64,000 nt of DNA, from positions 16,565-80,564 of the forward strand of contig NZ_SNYN01000022.1 in assembly GCF_004363075.1 (NCBI RefSeq). Reading direction: 5' to 3'. The first letter of the stretch is position 1, and every line of letters starts with the position of its first letter. Position numbers and translations under genes: made by a program. This document shows, one piece after another, positions 1 to 8,484 of the stretch. This DNA comes from Actinorugispora endophytica (lineage in GTDB: Bacteria; Actinomycetota; Actinomycetes; Streptosporangiales; Streptosporangiaceae). The notes below the pieces were generated by a model. The model ran no database searches, had not been told where the DNA came from, and saw only the letters and a list, made by a program, of their open reading frames with translations.

Positions 1-1
1 C

Positions 2-733
2 CACACCCCCGAAGCCCCCACCCGGATCCGGGTGCTGGCCCCCGGGGAGAGCATCGACGCGCACCGCCACGACGACCACCAGATCATCTACGCGGGCTCC
101 GGGGTCCTGGCCGTCACCACCGACGCGGGCACCTGGTTCGCCCCGGGGACCCGCGCCATCTGGGTCCCCGCCGGGTGCGTCCACGCGCACCGCGCCCACG
201 GCCACCTCGCCCTGCACCTGCTGGGCCTGCCCCCCGACACCAACCCGCTCGGCCTGGACGAGCCCACCGTCCTGGCGGTCGGCCCCCTGCTGCGCGAACT
301 GATCCTGGCCTCCACCCGCGCCCCCCACGACGACACCCCCGAGCGGCTGCGCCTGCGCGCGGTCCTCCTGGACCAGCTGCGCGCCTCGCCGCAGGAGCCC
401 GTCCGGCTTCCGACCCCCGCCGACCCCCGCCTGGCGGCCGTCTGCGCGATCCTGCACCGCGACCCCGCTGACCCGCGCCCCCTGTCCGTCCTGGCCGCCG
501 AGGCGGGGGCCGGTGAGCGCACCGCCAGTCGCCTCTTCCGCCGGGAGCTGGGCATGACCTTCCCCCAGTGGCGCACCCAGCTGCGGCTCTACCACGCCCT
601 GCGCATGCTGGCCGACGACGTGCCGGTGACCACGGTCGCCCACCGCTGCGGGTGGTCGTCCACCAGCGCCTTCATCGACGTCTTCCGCCGCGCCTTCGGC
701 CACACCCCCGGCGCCCACAACCGCAGCCCCTGA
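2..733 (+). CDS. AraC-family transcriptional regulator (5' end cut by window)
   Basis: The frame is open to the window edge (reading ...HTPEAPTRIRVLAPGES), so the true start lies upstream and the GTG at 32 is probably internal. The N-terminal part is a cupin-type sensor with a histidine-rich strand (HRHDDHQ). The last ~100 residues hold two helix-turn-helices typical of AraC: LSVLAAEAGAGERTASRLF, then VTTVAHRCGWSSTSAFIDVF followed by RRAFGHTP. This matches the cupin/AraC class of about 260-280 residues. It would bind DNA in the cytoplasm; ligand and targets cannot be read from the sequence. The next gene downstream is separated by a long hairpin and about 300 bp. Confidence 0.85.
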   Translation, partial: HTPEAPTRIRVLAPGESIDAHRHDDHQIIYAGSGVLAVTTDAGTWFAPGTRAIWVPAGCVHAHRAHGHLALHLLGLPPDTNPLGLDEPTVLAVGPLLRELILASTRAPHDDTPERLRLRAVLLDQLRASPQEPVRLPTPADPRLAAVCAILHRDPADPRPLSVLAAEAGAGERTASRLFRRELGMTFPQWRTQLRLYHALRMLADDVPVTTVAHRCGWSSTSAFIDVFRRAFGHTPGAHNRSP

Positions 734-771
734 CCGGCCCGACCCGCCGTCCCCTGCCGACCTCTGCCTCT

Positions 772-837
772 CCGGTGATCTCGACCTTTTCGGGGTCTCG
801 GACGCGGTTGAGGCCCCGGAAAGGTCAAGATCACCGG
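772..837. repeat. Long hairpin, family H copy 1
   Basis: Inverted repeat whose arms read CCGGTGATCTcGACCTTTtC then GGGGtCTC, and the complement, around a loop of about 6 nt; a few mismatches. It follows the AraC gene and shares its sequence with hairpins at 2668, 19684 and 45911. Probably a transcription terminator without a U-tract, or a dispersed repeat. Between 838 and 950 nothing else was recognised. Confidence 0.8.
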
Positions 838-951
838 GAGGAACGGACACCACGGACATCGGGGAGGGGCCCACCCCCGGCCCCGGCCGCGCGGTGGGAG
901 GATCCTGTCCGACTCACCGCGAAGAAAGATCCGGAGAAGAGCGCCGCCGGA

Positions 952-979
952 TGTCGAGGCCCCGCCCCCGGCTCCGACC
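952..979 (+). promoter_or_regulatory. ECF42-type promoter for the DGPF/sigma operon
   Basis: TGTCGA at 952-957, 17 nt, then CGACC at 975-979. This is the -35/-10 pattern reported for ECF42-controlled DGPF genes in Streptomyces venezuelae (TGTCGA and CGA/TC). The same motif with the same 17-nt spacing precedes the second DGPF gene on the minus strand near 27.88 kb, which supports autoregulation by the linked sigma factor. Confidence 0.75.
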
Positions 980-1030
980 AAGGGGTGACAGAGCGCCGAC
1001 GGGGCGCGCGGAACCGGAGGGACACCCGAA

Positions 1031-1393
1031 ATGAAGTACCTGCTGATGGTCTACGGCAACCAGGAGAAGTGGGACTCCTTCCCCGCGGAGGAGTGGCCCC
1101 AGGCCGTCGCCGCCCAGGAGGCGTTCAACGCCAGGTACCGCGAGACCGGTGAACTGCTGAGCGCCTACGGCCTGTCCGACGCCGCCTCCACGACGCTGGT
1201 GCGGCGCGAGGACGGCGCCCCGGCGGTCACCGACGGACCGTACCTGGAGACCAAGGAGTACATGGCCAGCTTCTACCTCCTGGACTGCGAGAGCGAGGAG
1301 CGCGCGCAGCAGATCGCGGCGGACATGCCCTTCGCCGACAGGAACCCGGTCGAGGTCTGGCCGGTCCTGCACGAGTCCGCGACGGATCTGTGA
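1031..1393 (+). CDS. DGPF/YCII-domain protein (ECF42 partner)
   Basis: A 120-residue protein of the YciI/DGPF family, starting MKYLLMVYGNQEKW and carrying the family signature as TDGPYLETKEYMASFYLLD (Phe of DGPF is Tyr here). It is preceded by a GGAGG Shine-Dalgarno at 1016-1020. It overlaps the following sigma gene by GTGA, so the two are translationally coupled. DGPF proteins are the constant genomic partner of ECF42 sigma factors; their biochemical role is unknown, and a sensory or enzymatic role has been proposed. Cytoplasmic, with no signal peptide. Confidence 0.9.
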   Translation: MKYLLMVYGNQEKWDSFPAEEWPQAVAAQEAFNARYRETGELLSAYGLSDAASTTLVRREDGAPAVTDGPYLETKEYMASFYLLDCESEERAQQIAADMPFADRNPVEVWPVLHESATDL

Positions 1394-2679
1394 GCACGGA
1401 CCCGACCGCGGACCGCGGCGTCGAGGACCTGCTGCGCGCGCTGGCACCGCAGGTCCTCGGCACGCTCGTGCGCCGGTACGGCGCCTTCGACACGTGCGAG
1501 GACGCCGTCCAGGAGGCGCTGCTCGCCGCCGCCCTCCAATGGCCGCACGAGGGCGTCCCCGACAACCCCCGGGGCTGGCTGGCCACCGTCGCCGCCCGCA
1601 GACTGGTGGACCAGGTGCGCGGCGAGCAGGCGCGCCGCAACCGCGAGGAGCGCGTCGCCCTGGCCACCCCGCAGTCGGAGCTGCTCGCCCGGCCCGCGGA
1701 CACGGCCCCCGACGCGGACCGCGACGACTCCCTCACCCTGCTCTTCCTGTGCTGCCACCCGGCCCTGTCCGCGCCGAGCCGCGTCGCGCTGACCCTGCGC
1801 GCGGTCGGCGGCCTGACCACCGCGCAGATCGCCGCGGCCTTCCTCGTCCCCGAGCCGACCATGGCCCAGCGCATCAGCCGCGCGAAGCAGGCCGTCAGGG
1901 CGTCGGGCGCGTCGTTTCGCATGCCGGAGGAGTCCGACCGGGCCGAGCGGCTCGCGGCGGTGCTGCGCGTGCTGTACCTCGTCTTCAACGAGGGGTACAC
2001 CGCCACGGGCGGCGCCGACCTGACCGCGCCCGGGCTGTCGGGCGAGGCGATCCGGCTCACCCGGACGCTGCACCGCCTGCTGCCCGACGACGGCGAGGTC
2101 GCCGGGCTGCTGGCGCTGATGCTGCTCACCGAGGCGCGCCGCCCCGCGCGCACCGGCCCCGACGGCGCGCTGGTGCCGCTGCCCGAGCAGGACCGCGGCC
2201 GGTGGGACCGGCGGCTCGTCGACGAGGGAACCGCTTTGCTGGAGCGGATCCTGCCCCGGGGGCCGGTCGGCCCGTACCAGCTGCAGGCCGCCATCACCGC
2301 CGTCCACGACGAGGCCGAGCACGTCGGGGACACGGACTGGCCGCAGATCCTCGCGCTGTACGACCTCCTGGAGCGGGTCGCGCCGAACCCGGTGGTCACC
2401 CTCAACCGCGCGGTCGCCGTCGCCATGGTGCACGGCCCGACCGCCGGGCTGGACCTGCTCGCCGCGCTGGAGTCGGACAAGCGGATGGCGCGCCACCACC
2501 GCCTGCTCGCGACCCGCGCCCACTTCCTGGAGATGCTCGGCGACCGCACCGCCGCGGCGGCCGCCTACCGCGACGCGGCCCGGCGCACCGCCAGCGCCCC
2601 CGAGCGGCGCCACCTCGCCTCCCGGGCAGCCCGCCTGTCCAGCCCCGATGGACTCGATCCAGGCCGCTCCTTCCGTTGA
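1390..2679 (+). CDS. ECF42-group RNA polymerase sigma factor
   Basis: A 429-residue sigma-70 family protein starting at a GTG that overlaps the DGPF stop. Region 2 (EDAVQEALLAAALQWP, with NPRGWLATVAARRLVDQVR) and region 4 (LTLRAVGGLTTAQIAAAFLV then PEPTMAQRISRAK) fill the first ~190 residues. The remaining ~230 residues are the helical, TPR-like C-terminal extension characteristic of ECF42 (VLRVLYLVFNEGYTA, LNRAVAVAM). No anti-sigma gene is adjacent; in this group the C-terminal extension is thought to control activity. The stop codon lies inside the left arm of the hairpin at 2668-2743. Confidence 0.92.
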   Translation: MSTDPTADRGVEDLLRALAPQVLGTLVRRYGAFDTCEDAVQEALLAAALQWPHEGVPDNPRGWLATVAARRLVDQVRGEQARRNREERVALATPQSELLARPADTAPDADRDDSLTLLFLCCHPALSAPSRVALTLRAVGGLTTAQIAAAFLVPEPTMAQRISRAKQAVRASGASFRMPEESDRAERLAAVLRVLYLVFNEGYTATGGADLTAPGLSGEAIRLTRTLHRLLPDDGEVAGLLALMLLTEARRPARTGPDGALVPLPEQDRGRWDRRLVDEGTALLERILPRGPVGPYQLQAAITAVHDEAEHVGDTDWPQILALYDLLERVAPNPVVTLNRAVAVAMVHGPTAGLDLLAALESDKRMARHHRLLATRAHFLEMLGDRTAAAAAYRDAARRTASAPERRHLASRAARLSSPDGLDPGRSFR

Positions 2680-2743
2680 TCGTGGCCTTTCCGGGGTCTC
2701 AGAAGTGGCTGAGACCCCGGAAAGGCCACGATCAACGGAAGGA
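2668..2743. terminator. Perfect 35-bp hairpin between convergent genes (family H copy 2)
   Basis: Arms 2668-2702 and 2709-2743 are exact reverse complements, with a 6-nt loop (AAGTGG). The inner part reads GGCCTTTCCGGGGTCTCAG. It lies between the sigma gene (ending 2679, inside the left arm) and dhaM, which converge, so it is a plausible bidirectional terminator. It belongs to the same family as the hairpins at 772, 19684 and 45911. Confidence 0.85.
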
Positions 2744-2767
2744 ACCTCCGCACTCCCGGTCCCGGCA

Positions 2768-3160
2768 CTAGAGTTTCCGGAAACCCCGCGCCTCCTCGGC
2801 GGCCGCCACCACGGCTACCAGGTCGGCGCCGGTGTTCGCGGTGACCGTGGCGGCGACCGCACCCTCGACGAAGGGGGCGTCCACCAGCACCGCCCGGGGA
2901 TCCGCCCCGTCCTCCAGGACCATCCGCGCGGTCAGCACCGCGCTGCCCAGGTCGGCCAGGACCACGACCCCGGCACCCGAGTCGGCCTCGTCCACGGCCC
3001 GGACGACCTTCTCGTACGAGGTACCGACACCGCCGTCGTCGGTCCCGCCCGCCGCGCGGACGCCGACCCTCCCCGACCCGAGCGCGCCGATCAGTTCGGC
3101 CACCCCCTCGGCGAGAAGGGAACTGTGGGAGACGAGGACGATCCCGACCGTGGCTGCCAT
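2768..3160 (-). CDS. dhaM: PTS-dependent dihydroxyacetone kinase phosphotransferase subunit
   Basis: A 130-residue single-domain EIIA(mannose)-type protein. It starts MAATVGIVLVSHSSLLAEG, giving the phosphoacceptor histidine (His12) in VSHS, and contains VVVLADLGSAVLTARMVLED. In the Dha system DhaM passes phosphate from HPr to the ADP bound on DhaL. Here it is the short form without fused HPr or EI domains, so it must use the cell's general PTS proteins. It is divergent from dhaK with a 122-bp shared upstream region. Confidence 0.92.
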   Translation of the reverse strand: MAATVGIVLVSHSSLLAEGVAELIGALGSGRVGVRAAGGTDDGGVGTSYEKVVRAVDEADSGAGVVVLADLGSAVLTARMVLEDGADPRAVLVDAPFVEGAVAATVTANTGADLVAVVAAAEEARGFRKL

Positions 3161-3180
3161 ACCCGCACCCTACCCACCGT

Positions 3181-3196
3181 CCGGGGAGATCCCCGG
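3181..3196. promoter_or_regulatory. Palindrome in the dhaM/dhaK divergent region
   Basis: CCGGGGA-GA-TCCCCGG is a 7-2-7 palindrome located between the divergent dhaM and dhaK genes, 20 bp upstream of dhaM and 86 bp upstream of dhaK. It could be an operator or a small hairpin; no regulator gene is adjacent to assign it to. Confidence 0.4.
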
Positions 3197-3282
3197 CGGA
3201 GGCTTTTCCCGTCGGCTCGGCGGGTAGACCCAAGCCGATCCGCGGGCGCCCGCCGCGGCGACACCGCCAGGAGGCCCTGACG

Positions 3283-4281
3283 ATGAAGAAGTTCCTGAAC
3301 AGCCCCGACACGGTCATCGACGACGCCCTCGCCGGGATCGCCGCCGCCCACCCGGGTCTGGCGGTGGACACGCGGCAGCGGATCATCACGCGCGCGCGGC
3401 CCACCCGCCCCGGCAGGGTCGCGCTCGTCTCCGGCGGGGGCTCGGGGCACGAGCCCCTGCACGGCGGCTTCGTCGGCACCGGGATGCTGGACGCCGCCTG
3501 CCCCGGGGAGGTCTTCACCTCGCCCGTCCCGGACCAGGTCCTGGCCGCCGCCACCGCCGTGGACAGCGGCGCCGGAGTGGTCCTCGTCGTGAAGAACTAC
3601 ACCGGCGACGTCATGAACTTCGAGATGGCCGCCGAACTCGCCGAGGAGGAGGGGGTGCGGACCGCCACGGTCCTGGTCGACGACGACGTGGCGGTGCGCG
3701 ACTCCACCTTCACGGCGGGGCGGCGCGGCACCGGCGCGACCCTGTTCGTGGAGAAGATCGCCGGGGCCCTCGCCGAGCAGGGCGGCGACCTCCAGGCGGT
3801 CGCCGACATCGGCAGGCGCGTCAACGCGGCCTCGCGCTCCTTCGCCGTCGCGCTCACCGCGTGCACCACTCCCGCCTCGGGGCGGCCCGGGTTCGACCTG
3901 GCGGACGACGAGATCGAGGTGGGCATCGGCATCCACGGCGAACCCGGACGCAGCCGGGAGAAGCTGCTCCCCGCCCGCGACCTCGCGGACCTGACCGTGC
4001 GGACCGTCCTGGAGGACCTCCCGTTGTCGTCGGAGGACCCGGCGATCGTCATGCTCAACGGAATGGGGGGCACCCCCCTGCTCGAGCTCTACCTGCTCTT
4101 CGGCGAGGTCGCGGCGCGGTTGTCGGAGCGGGGTGTCACGATCGCCCGCAGCCTGGTCGGAAACTACGTCACCAGCCTGGACATGGCGGGGGCCTCCCTC
4201 ACCGTGTGCCGCGCCGACGACCGGATGCTCGAACTGTGGGACGCCCCCGTCAGCACCCCGGCACTGCGCTGGGGTCTCTGA
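3283..4281 (+). CDS. dhaK: Dihydroxyacetone kinase substrate-binding subunit
   Basis: A 332-residue DhaK. It covalently binds dihydroxyacetone through a hemiaminal with the active-site histidine, visible as His218 in GIGIHGEPG, the same number as in E. coli. Other family motifs are VSGGGSGHEPLHGGFVG near residue 50, VVKNYTGDVMNFEMAAE near 105 and LNGMGGTPLLELYLL near 255. A strong AGGAGG lies 8 nt before the ATG. It forms an operon with dhaL, 29 bp downstream. With DhaL and DhaM it converts dihydroxyacetone to DHAP for glycolysis. Confidence 0.95.
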   Translation: MKKFLNSPDTVIDDALAGIAAAHPGLAVDTRQRIITRARPTRPGRVALVSGGGSGHEPLHGGFVGTGMLDAACPGEVFTSPVPDQVLAAATAVDSGAGVVLVVKNYTGDVMNFEMAAELAEEEGVRTATVLVDDDVAVRDSTFTAGRRGTGATLFVEKIAGALAEQGGDLQAVADIGRRVNAASRSFAVALTACTTPASGRPGFDLADDEIEVGIGIHGEPGRSREKLLPARDLADLTVRTVLEDLPLSSEDPAIVMLNGMGGTPLLELYLLFGEVAARLSERGVTIARSLVGNYVTSLDMAGASLTVCRADDRMLELWDAPVSTPALRWGL

Positions 4282-4310
4282 CCCGGACCGGAGAGGGAGT
4301 GAGCACGAGT

Positions 4311-4955
4311 ATGGACAGCGTGACCATCGACCTGGCCCGCGCCTGGATGCGGGCCGCCGCCGAGAGCATGGACGAGCACGCCGAGGAGCTGACCCGGCTC
4401 GACGCGGCCATCGGCGACGGCGACCACGGGAGCAACATGCGGCGCGGCTTCTCCGCCGTGGCCGGCAAGCTCGCCGACACCGACTTCCCCAGCGTGGGCA
4501 GCGTGCTGACACTGAGCGGCCGCACCCTCATCTCCACGGTCGGAGGAGCCTCGGGACCGCTGTACGGGACGGTCCTGCGCTCGGCGGGCAAGCGGCTCAC
4601 CGGTTCCACGGCCTCCCCCGGCGAACTCCTCGACGCCCTGCGCGACGGGATGGAGGCGGTGCGCGGACTCGGCGGCGCCCAGGTCCGCGACAAGACGATG
4701 GTCGACGCGCTCGCCCCCGCGCTGGCCGCGTACTCGGCGGCGCTGGAGGACGGGGCGGACCTGGGTGCGGCGGTCGGGGCCGCCGCGCGCGCCGCCGGGG
4801 AGGGCGCGCAGGCCACCGTTCCGATGACCGCGCGCAAGGGCCGCGCCTCCTACCTGGGAGAGCGCAGCCGGGGCCACCAGGATCCGGGCGCGGCCTCCAC
4901 CGCCCTGCTGTTCGCGGCCCTGGCCTCGGTGGTCGGGGCTCCCGACGTACGCTGA
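4311..4955 (+). CDS. dhaL: Dihydroxyacetone kinase nucleotide-binding subunit
   Basis: A 214-residue DhaL that holds ADP, which DhaM rephosphorylates. The Mg/ADP-binding aspartates are in LDAAIGDGDHGSNMRRG (about residues 26-42); GGASGPLYGT and VRDKTMVDALAP follow. The end reads GRASYLGERSRGHQDPGA, a conserved family C-terminus. The ATG at 4311 was chosen; an in-frame GTG at 4299 is possible but leaves only about 3 nt after the GGAGA. It is co-transcribed with dhaK. The 170 bp that follow show no gene. Confidence 0.94.
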   Translation: MDSVTIDLARAWMRAAAESMDEHAEELTRLDAAIGDGDHGSNMRRGFSAVAGKLADTDFPSVGSVLTLSGRTLISTVGGASGPLYGTVLRSAGKRLTGSTASPGELLDALRDGMEAVRGLGGAQVRDKTMVDALAPALAAYSAALEDGADLGAAVGAAARAAGEGAQATVPMTARKGRASYLGERSRGHQDPGAASTALLFAALASVVGAPDVR

Positions 4956-5129
4956 GGCGCCCTCCCCTCGGCCGACCCGCCGCCGAAAGACCGTTGACCG
5001 GCGAGGACACGGACGACAACGCGCTCAGGGACGTCCTCCCCCGCGCCCGCCGCGAAAGCAGGCGGACCGGCCGGCGGCAGCCGTGGCCGGGCGGGGACCC
5101 TGAGGGGCGCGGCGCCGCCCGCACCCGGG

Positions 5130-5801
5130 TCAGCGGTCGACGAGTGTCCCGACGGCGTCCAGGACCAGGTCGAGGCCGGGCTCGAACTGGTCCCCGAAGG
5201 CGTAGCCCTCCTGCGTCAGGTAGTCGGTGGCGAACGCGGTCAGGTGCGGGTACCGCCCCGCGTCGAACCCGGCCATGACCGACTTCGCCACGTCGGCGCC
5301 GCCGGGGTCCTCGAACGGCAACGACGCCTCCTGGAGCACGAAGCCGTAGACGTAGGCGTCGATGGTCGCGTAGGCGCGCGCGGTCATCGGCGGGGAGAAC
5401 CCGCTGTTCGCCAGCGTGCCGACCACCGCGTCGTGGTGGCGCAGCGTCGCCGGGCCCGGCGAGGTCCGCGTCCCCGCCAGCGCCAGCGCCCACGGGTGAC
5501 GGGCCAGCACGGTCCGCGCCGAGACGGCGTGCCGTCGTATCTCCGACCGCCAGGGCTCCCGCGTCCGCGGCAGCTCGATCTCGCCGAACACCAGGTCGAG
5601 CATGCCGTCCAGCAGGTCCTCCTTGTCGCGCACGTGGTGGTACAGCGACATCGGCTTCACGCCCAGGGCGAGCGCCAGCGACCGCATCGTCAGCGCGCCG
5701 AGGCCGTCGGCGTCGGCGAGTTCCATCGCGGCGGCCAGGACCCGGTCGCGGTTGAGGACCCCCGGCTTCCTGGGGGGGCGGGTCTTGTCGGAGTCGGACA
5801 C
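5130..5801 (-). CDS. TetR-family repressor with TetR_C-type ligand domain
   Basis: A 223-residue regulator. The N-terminal HTH (ALTMRSLALALGVKPMSLYHHVRDKEDLLDGM split over about residues 37-68) is the class-1 TetR type that precedes a TetR_C domain, and the C-terminal ~150 residues are helical. The GTG start has AAGGAGGT 4 nt upstream. It is divergent from the DUF4386 gene across a 24-bp palindrome, so it most likely represses that gene and itself. The ligand is unknown. Confidence 0.88.
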   Translation of the reverse strand: MSDSDKTRPPRKPGVLNRDRVLAAAMELADADGLGALTMRSLALALGVKPMSLYHHVRDKEDLLDGMLDLVFGEIELPRTREPWRSEIRRHAVSARTVLARHPWALALAGTRTSPGPATLRHHDAVVGTLANSGFSPPMTARAYATIDAYVYGFVLQEASLPFEDPGGADVAKSVMAGFDAGRYPHLTAFATDYLTQEGYAFGDQFEPGLDLVLDAVGTLVDR

Positions 5802-5848
5802 GTGGACCTCCTTCGGCGGCGTTGACGGCCTCGGGTTCCTACCGTACC

Positions 5849-5872
5849 GTACTTAGTAAGTGTACTAAGTAC
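5849..5872. promoter_or_regulatory. TetR operator, perfect 10-bp arms
   Basis: Arms GTACTTAGTA and TACTAAGTAC around a 4-nt spacer, in the 85 bp between the divergent TetR and DUF4386 genes. It is AT-rich in a GC-rich background and overlaps the expected promoter of the right-hand gene (ATG 5887, AGGAG at 5876-5880). Confidence 0.8.
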
Positions 5873-5886
5873 GACAGGAGTACGAC

Positions 5887-6453
5887 ATGTCCCACCGCGC
5901 CGCCGGCCGACTAACCGGCGCCCTCTTCCTTGCGGCGTTCGTCTTCTACGGGGGCGGCAGCGCTCTGGCCGACCGGCCCGTCGGGATCGGTCTGATGCTC
6001 CTGAACTCGGTCGCGGTGGCGGCGATCGGAGGGCTGGCCTTCCGGGCCCTGCGCGAGCCCGCCCCGCGGACCGCCCGGTTGTACCTGGCCGTCCGGGCCG
6101 CGGAGGCCGTCCTGCTCGCCCTCGGCGTGGCGCTGCTGGGATCGGGGGCGGCCGCGGCCAACGACATCGCCTACGCGACCGCCATGTTCGTCCTCGGAGC
6201 GGGCAGCGTCCCGTTCTGCCTCGCGTTGGGGAGGCACCGCTGGGTGCCCGGCTGGTTCGCCTGGTGGGGCGCGGCCGGATACGCCCTGCTCGGGTTGGGC
6301 GCGGTGGTGGAGTTCGCCCTTCCCGGCGCGGGCATCGCACTCGCCGCGCCGGGCGGGCTCTTCGAGGTCGCCTTCGGCCTGTTCCTGCTCGGCCGCGGGT
6401 TTCCCGCTCCGGCCGTCCACCGCGCACCCGGCCCGCTCACGAGTTCGGCCTGA
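5887..6453 (+). CDS. DUF4386-like integral membrane protein
   Basis: A 188-residue protein with about six hydrophobic segments (LFLAAFVFYGGGSALA, GIGLMLLNSVAVAAIGGLAF, AVLLALGVALLG, AMFVLGAGSVPFCLALG, WWGAAGYALLGLGAVVEFAL and GGLFEVAFGLFLLGRGF). The opening RAAGRLTGALFL and the overall layout resemble DUF4386 proteins, which are often next to TetR or MarR genes; function unknown. Good AGGAG 6 nt before the ATG. Probably expressed when the divergent TetR releases its operator. The 256 bp to the next gene hold nothing recognisable. Confidence 0.8.
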   Translation: MSHRAAGRLTGALFLAAFVFYGGGSALADRPVGIGLMLLNSVAVAAIGGLAFRALREPAPRTARLYLAVRAAEAVLLALGVALLGSGAAAANDIAYATAMFVLGAGSVPFCLALGRHRWVPGWFAWWGAAGYALLGLGAVVEFALPGAGIALAAPGGLFEVAFGLFLLGRGFPAPAVHRAPGPLTSSA

Positions 6454-6709
6454 GCCCTCCGGCTGGGCCTTCCGGAGGCCGGTCCGCCCGGACGGACCCA
6501 GGCGGCGAGGCGGATCCACCGCTGATGCGCCCGCCGGCTCGTTCCCCGGGCCGCGCGCCCGTGACCGCGCGGTCGCCGGGGTTCCACGACAAGACCGCCA
6601 CCCCGATCGTCCCGGACGCGGGTGGCCGCTGGAGCCGCTGCGCCTCTGACGACGACTCCCCGTGGTGATCCGGCGAAGCCCGGCCCCGACCGGCGGCCGG
6701 AGAGGTCCG

Positions 6710-8482
6710 TCAGACGGGGCCGGTGTCGAGGGCGCGTCCGGCGGGGCTGCGGGAGTGGACCCACGCGGGCAGGGCGGTCAGCGCCGCGACCGCCGCCAGG
6801 ACGGCGAGCGCGGCGGCGACCAGCCACGATCCCGGGGGCGTGACCGCGTTCCCGGGGTTGAAGAACCAGTACAGGACGATCCCGACAAAGGATCCCGCCA
6901 GCAGCCCGGGCACGGCGGGCAGGAGCTGCGCGGCGCAGAGCGCCGCGACGACCTGGCCGGGTGTGGCGCCGAGGACGCGGGTGACGGCCAGGACCCGGCG
7001 GGCCCGCACCGCGCAGCTCCAGCCGAGGAACACGGTGTTGAGCGCGCACAGCATCACCGTCACAAGGGTGACACCGAGCAGCACCTGGCCGGTGCGGGCG
7101 TCCACCGCCTCCAGGGCGGGAGCGGTCGCCACGGTGGCGAGGGCGGTGCGGAAGGAGAGCAGCGCGGTGACCATGACGCTGGTCGCGGCCACGGAGACGG
7201 CGGTCAGGACGGCGTGGCCGGGGCGGCGGGCGAGCAGCCGGACCCCGATCAGGAGCGAGGTGGGCAGGTACGCCGTCACGGCGGTCAGCCACGGGCGGCG
7301 CGTGAGCAGGCGGGCCGGCTCGGCCAAGGCGTGGACGGTGCTGGTGCGGGCGGCGCGCAGGGCGGGGCCGAGCGTACCGGCCATGGCGACCAGGACGGCG
7401 ACGAGGACCGCGGCGGCGACGACGCCGGCGGACGGTGGACCGGCGGTGTCGAGCAGCCCGGCACTGGGATCGACCAGTCCGGGTGCGACCAGGGCCCCGA
7501 CGGCCAGTCCGAGCGCGGCGGCCAGGGCGGTCAGCAGCAGGTGCTGCGCCAGCAGTACGACGGCGACGGTGCCGGGACCGGCGCCGACGGCCTTGAGCAG
7601 CCCGGCGCGCCGGTTGTCTCGGGAGGCGCGTACGGCGGCGAGCGCGGCGAGGGTGACGATCGCGGCCGCGGCGAGCAGCCAGCCGCCGACGACCAGGGCG
7701 GGCCGGGAACCCCTGATCATGTTCGTGTTCATCCGGAGAACGGTCTGCCAGTCGCGGGTGTTGACCCAGGCGTCGCCCCTGAGGCCGGGGGTGAACACCG
7801 TGTCGCGCCATTGGATGACCGCGTCGGGGGAGGTCAGCTTCAGGTGGACCAGGTGGACACCGGAGGCGTCGCCCGCCGCCGCGCGGGCGTCGGCGGTGGT
7901 GAACCAGATCCTGCCGCCCCTGTCGGTGGTCCCCGGGCCCTGGGCCCAGTCGCTCCACGGATACACCGGGGTGGCCGCGCTGACCGCGATCCCGACGACC
8001 GGGTAACCGCGCCCGCTGACGGTGACGCGGTCGCCGACGCCCACGCCGAGCGCCTGCGCGAAGCCGCGCTCCACCACCGCGCCGCCCGGACGCACCCAGG
8101 TCCCCGAGGTCACCAGCGGCCGGTCCACGGCCGACGGCGCGCTCTCGCGCCCCTCGACCGAGGAGCGCGCGGTTCGGCCGTTGGCCTGGACGACAGTGGA
8201 GAACGCGAAGACGGGATCGGCCCGCGCGGCCACCCCGGGCATATCCGCGATGCGTTCGACCAGGTCGGACGAGTCCGCGGCCGTCGTGATGGCGGTGAGG
8301 TCGGGACCGGCGGTGGCCTCGTGGGTCCTCGCGTACCCGGCGGCCACGGCGTTGTCGGCCGCCAGCCCGAGGGACAGGCAGGCGGTGGCGACGGTGACGG
8401 CGAGCAGGAACACGACGGCGTCGCCGGGACGGCGACGCGTGTCGCGCAGGACCAGACGCCACACCAGCAGCAGGTGCCCCAT
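6710..8482 (-). CDS. FtsX-type ABC transporter permease
   Basis: A 590-residue MacB/FtsX-family permease. One membrane helix near residues 20-45 is followed by a large extracytoplasmic part (about 50-265), then two FtsX blocks: three helices near 275-395 with RASRDNRRAGLLKAVGAGPG, and a second block near 440-575 with RVLGATPGQVV. This is the duplicated FtsX arrangement of actinobacterial exporters. Its ATG is 2 bp after the stop of the ATPase gene, so both are in one operon under the PadR gene. The substrate is unknown; lipids or antimicrobial peptides are usual for this class. Confidence 0.92.
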   Translation of the reverse strand: MGHLLLVWRLVLRDTRRRPGDAVVFLLAVTVATACLSLGLAADNAVAAGYARTHEATAGPDLTAITTAADSSDLVERIADMPGVAARADPVFAFSTVVQANGRTARSSVEGRESAPSAVDRPLVTSGTWVRPGGAVVERGFAQALGVGVGDRVTVSGRGYPVVGIAVSAATPVYPWSDWAQGPGTTDRGGRIWFTTADARAAAGDASGVHLVHLKLTSPDAVIQWRDTVFTPGLRGDAWVNTRDWQTVLRMNTNMIRGSRPALVVGGWLLAAAAIVTLAALAAVRASRDNRRAGLLKAVGAGPGTVAVVLLAQHLLLTALAAALGLAVGALVAPGLVDPSAGLLDTAGPPSAGVVAAAVLVAVLVAMAGTLGPALRAARTSTVHALAEPARLLTRRPWLTAVTAYLPTSLLIGVRLLARRPGHAVLTAVSVAATSVMVTALLSFRTALATVATAPALEAVDARTGQVLLGVTLVTVMLCALNTVFLGWSCAVRARRVLAVTRVLGATPGQVVAALCAAQLLPAVPGLLAGSFVGIVLYWFFNPGNAVTPPGSWLVAAALAVLAAVAALTALPAWVHSRSPAGRALDTGPV

Positions 8483-8484
8483 GG

